This document shows, one piece after another, positions 63,049-64,000 of a stretch of DNA of 64,000 bases; the stretch's first letter is position 1; every line of letters starts with the position of its first letter. The stretch is from Haematococcus lacustris (Eukaryota > Chlorophyta > Chlorophyceae > Chlamydomonadales > Haematococcaceae): positions 4,774,103 through 4,838,102 of the forward strand of contig JASKMD010000005.1 of NCBI GenBank assembly GCA_030144725.1, written 5' to 3'. The position numbers and the translations under genes are program-made. Below the pieces are notes generated by a model, which worked only from the letters and a program-made list of their open reading frames with translations, was not told the DNA's origin and made no database searches.

Positions 63049-64000
63049 TCACTTCCCATTGGCAGATGCAATCCTGCCCTTCTTTGGCTCAGAGTCATTG
63101 TTCTCAGAGGAGCGCTTCCCTGCAGCCTTAGCATCAGCAGGAGGGCGAGGATAGCCAGATAGCTTCCTGGCCTCCAGAGCTGGCAGTTCCTTGTAGGGAC
63201 ACAGTGGCTTGAGATGCCTGGGATCATAGCAGTGGTGGCAATACTGGCCGGGCTTCATGTTGGACTGCTCAGCAGCCTCCTCAGCCTTCTGCTTCATAAT
63301 GACACGGTAGCCAGCAGCAGGACCAGCAGCCATGCCAGCCCTGAAGCCCCTGGCTCTGAAGCTGGGGGGTTTGGCAGGTGGGTCGCTCTGGGTGCTCTTA
63401 GGAGGACGGGGGTTGCTTGCTTTGTCCAGACCATCCACCAGCTGCTTGGCCTGCACCGCAGCAACATGCCGCTTGGAGCCGACTGCTTCAGCAAGGATCT
63501 CAGCAGCACGCTGAGCCTGCCTGGCAGAGTCAATAGCCTGAGCCAGGGTGAAGGCAGGAAAAGGAGCAGAATCCCTTAGGACTGCCTTTTTCAGCTCAGA
63601 TGTCAGTCCCTTGATAAACAGGGAGACAAGCAAACTCTCATCCATGCACTGGACACCAGCGGTCAGCAGATTGTTCCTGAAAGCAGTGATATATTCATTG
63701 AGCAGGAGCTGGGACGACATGCGAATGCTGCCTTCAAGTAGCTGTTTCTGGGCATCAGTCTGATCATCACGCAAGTCGTCTCCTGTATACTCAAGAAAGG
63801 ACATTCGCAGATAAGGCCAGGTAGGTGCAGTGCGAGTCTGTGCGAAGTGAGCAGCACGGATGGATGGCAACCAAGCATCACGCGCAGCCCCGGATAGGAA
63901 TGCAGGGAAAACAGAGGCAATGTCCAGGTTGAAGCGCAGGCAATGTGCTTCTAAGTCGTCACAGAAGGCAGAAGCCCTGCGGCGAGACTTGGTGCAATTG
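63049..64000 (-). CDS. Gypsy-2 Gag (N-terminus beyond the window)
   Basis: The frame is open to the last base of the window, so at least 316 codons belong to it. A retrotransposon-gag helix region is visible (CLRFNLDIASVFPAFLSGAA, RDAWLPSIR, LLLNEYITAFRNNLL, ESLLVSLFIKGLTSELKK), followed by a basic linker and a CCHC knuckle CHHCYDPRHLKPLC (C-x2-C-x4-H-x4-C). The C-terminus is Lys/Ser-rich (KKGRIASANGK). It ends in UGA, and pol continues in the same frame, as in Gypsy-1. Confidence 0.9.
   Translation of the reverse strand, partial: NCTKSRRRASAFCDDLEAHCLRFNLDIASVFPAFLSGAARDAWLPSIRAAHFAQTRTAPTWPYLRMSFLEYTGDDLRDDQTDAQKQLLEGSIRMSSQLLLNEYITAFRNNLLTAGVQCMDESLLVSLFIKGLTSELKKAVLRDSAPFPAFTLAQAIDSARQAQRAAEILAEAVGSKRHVAAVQAKQLVDGLDKASNPRPPKSTQSDPPAKPPSFRARGFRAGMAAGPAAGYRVIMKQKAEEAAEQSNMKPGQYCHHCYDPRHLKPLCPYKELPALEARKLSGYPRPPADAKAAGKRSSENNDSEPKKGRIASANGK

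Larger units (their letters stand above)
58518..64000 (-). mobile_element. Gypsy LTR retrotransposon 2 (minus strand), chromodomain type, running off the window
   Basis: From right to left it carries gag (partial), pol with chromodomain, a polypurine tract and a 236-bp LTR. It lies inside Gypsy-1, whose reading frame resumes nowhere in the window. All domains visible are intact, so it is the youngest layer of the stack. The 5' LTR and the second half of the target duplication lie beyond 64000. The base run next to the LTR is CGAGG. Confidence 0.9.

Overview
The window looks like nuclear DNA of a green alga, most likely a chlamydomonadalean (volvocine-type) species. It is GC-rich, its genes carry many short introns, and low-complexity CAG/GCN and minisatellite tracts are abundant. 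It encodes a land-plant-type chloroplast alpha/beta hydrolase and a very large callose-synthase-like gene, and it holds plant/algal-type Gypsy, Copia-like and LINE elements. Genus and species cannot be read from the sequence.

Layout. 1-0.76 kb: end exons of an unidentified plus-strand gene. 1.8-5.2 kb (minus): a complete six-exon alpha/beta hydrolase of 355 aa with a transit-peptide-like N-terminus. 5.3-7.5 kb (plus): a complete five-exon gene for a 213-aa single-pass membrane protein, divergently arranged from the hydrolase across 156 bp. 7.5-11.2 kb: gene-free, with telomere-like, minisatellite and foldback repeats. 11.2-29.6 kb (minus): one 1,3-beta-glucan (callose) synthase-like gene, resolved into 38 phase-consistent exons coding for more than 3,000 residues. 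Its 5' end stops exactly at the edge of a small LTR element. 29.6-31.3 kb: a gag-only, Copia-like LTR retrotransposon with nearly identical 143-bp LTRs and a half-tRNA(iMet) primer site.

32-41 kb (minus): two related loci that I read as Crypton-like (Ndc10/GCR1_C-type) tyrosine-recombinase genes. They share a GCR1_C-like domain, long tandem-repeat linkers and an unrecognised C-terminal domain. The first copy is broken by a stop, frameshifts and a TIR element. 41-47 kb: a repeat field with a foldback family and two long copies of a hAT-like non-autonomous element, one with a 9-bp target duplication. 47-64 kb: a nested transposon stack, in which a two-ORF LINE (APE endonuclease plus RT) is cut by a plus-strand Gypsy element, itself cut in its integrase by a minus-strand chromodomain Gypsy element that runs off the window.

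The host genes fit an algal cell (plastid hydrolase, wall-glucan synthase, small organellar membrane protein) but do not form an operon-like unit. The most unusual observations are: both Gypsy elements place pol in the same frame as gag behind a single UGA; the Crypton-like pair shares an unassigned C-terminal domain; the gag-only element uses a Drosophila-copia-style primer site; and the glucan synthase gene is severed exactly at an LTR edge with no target-site duplication.
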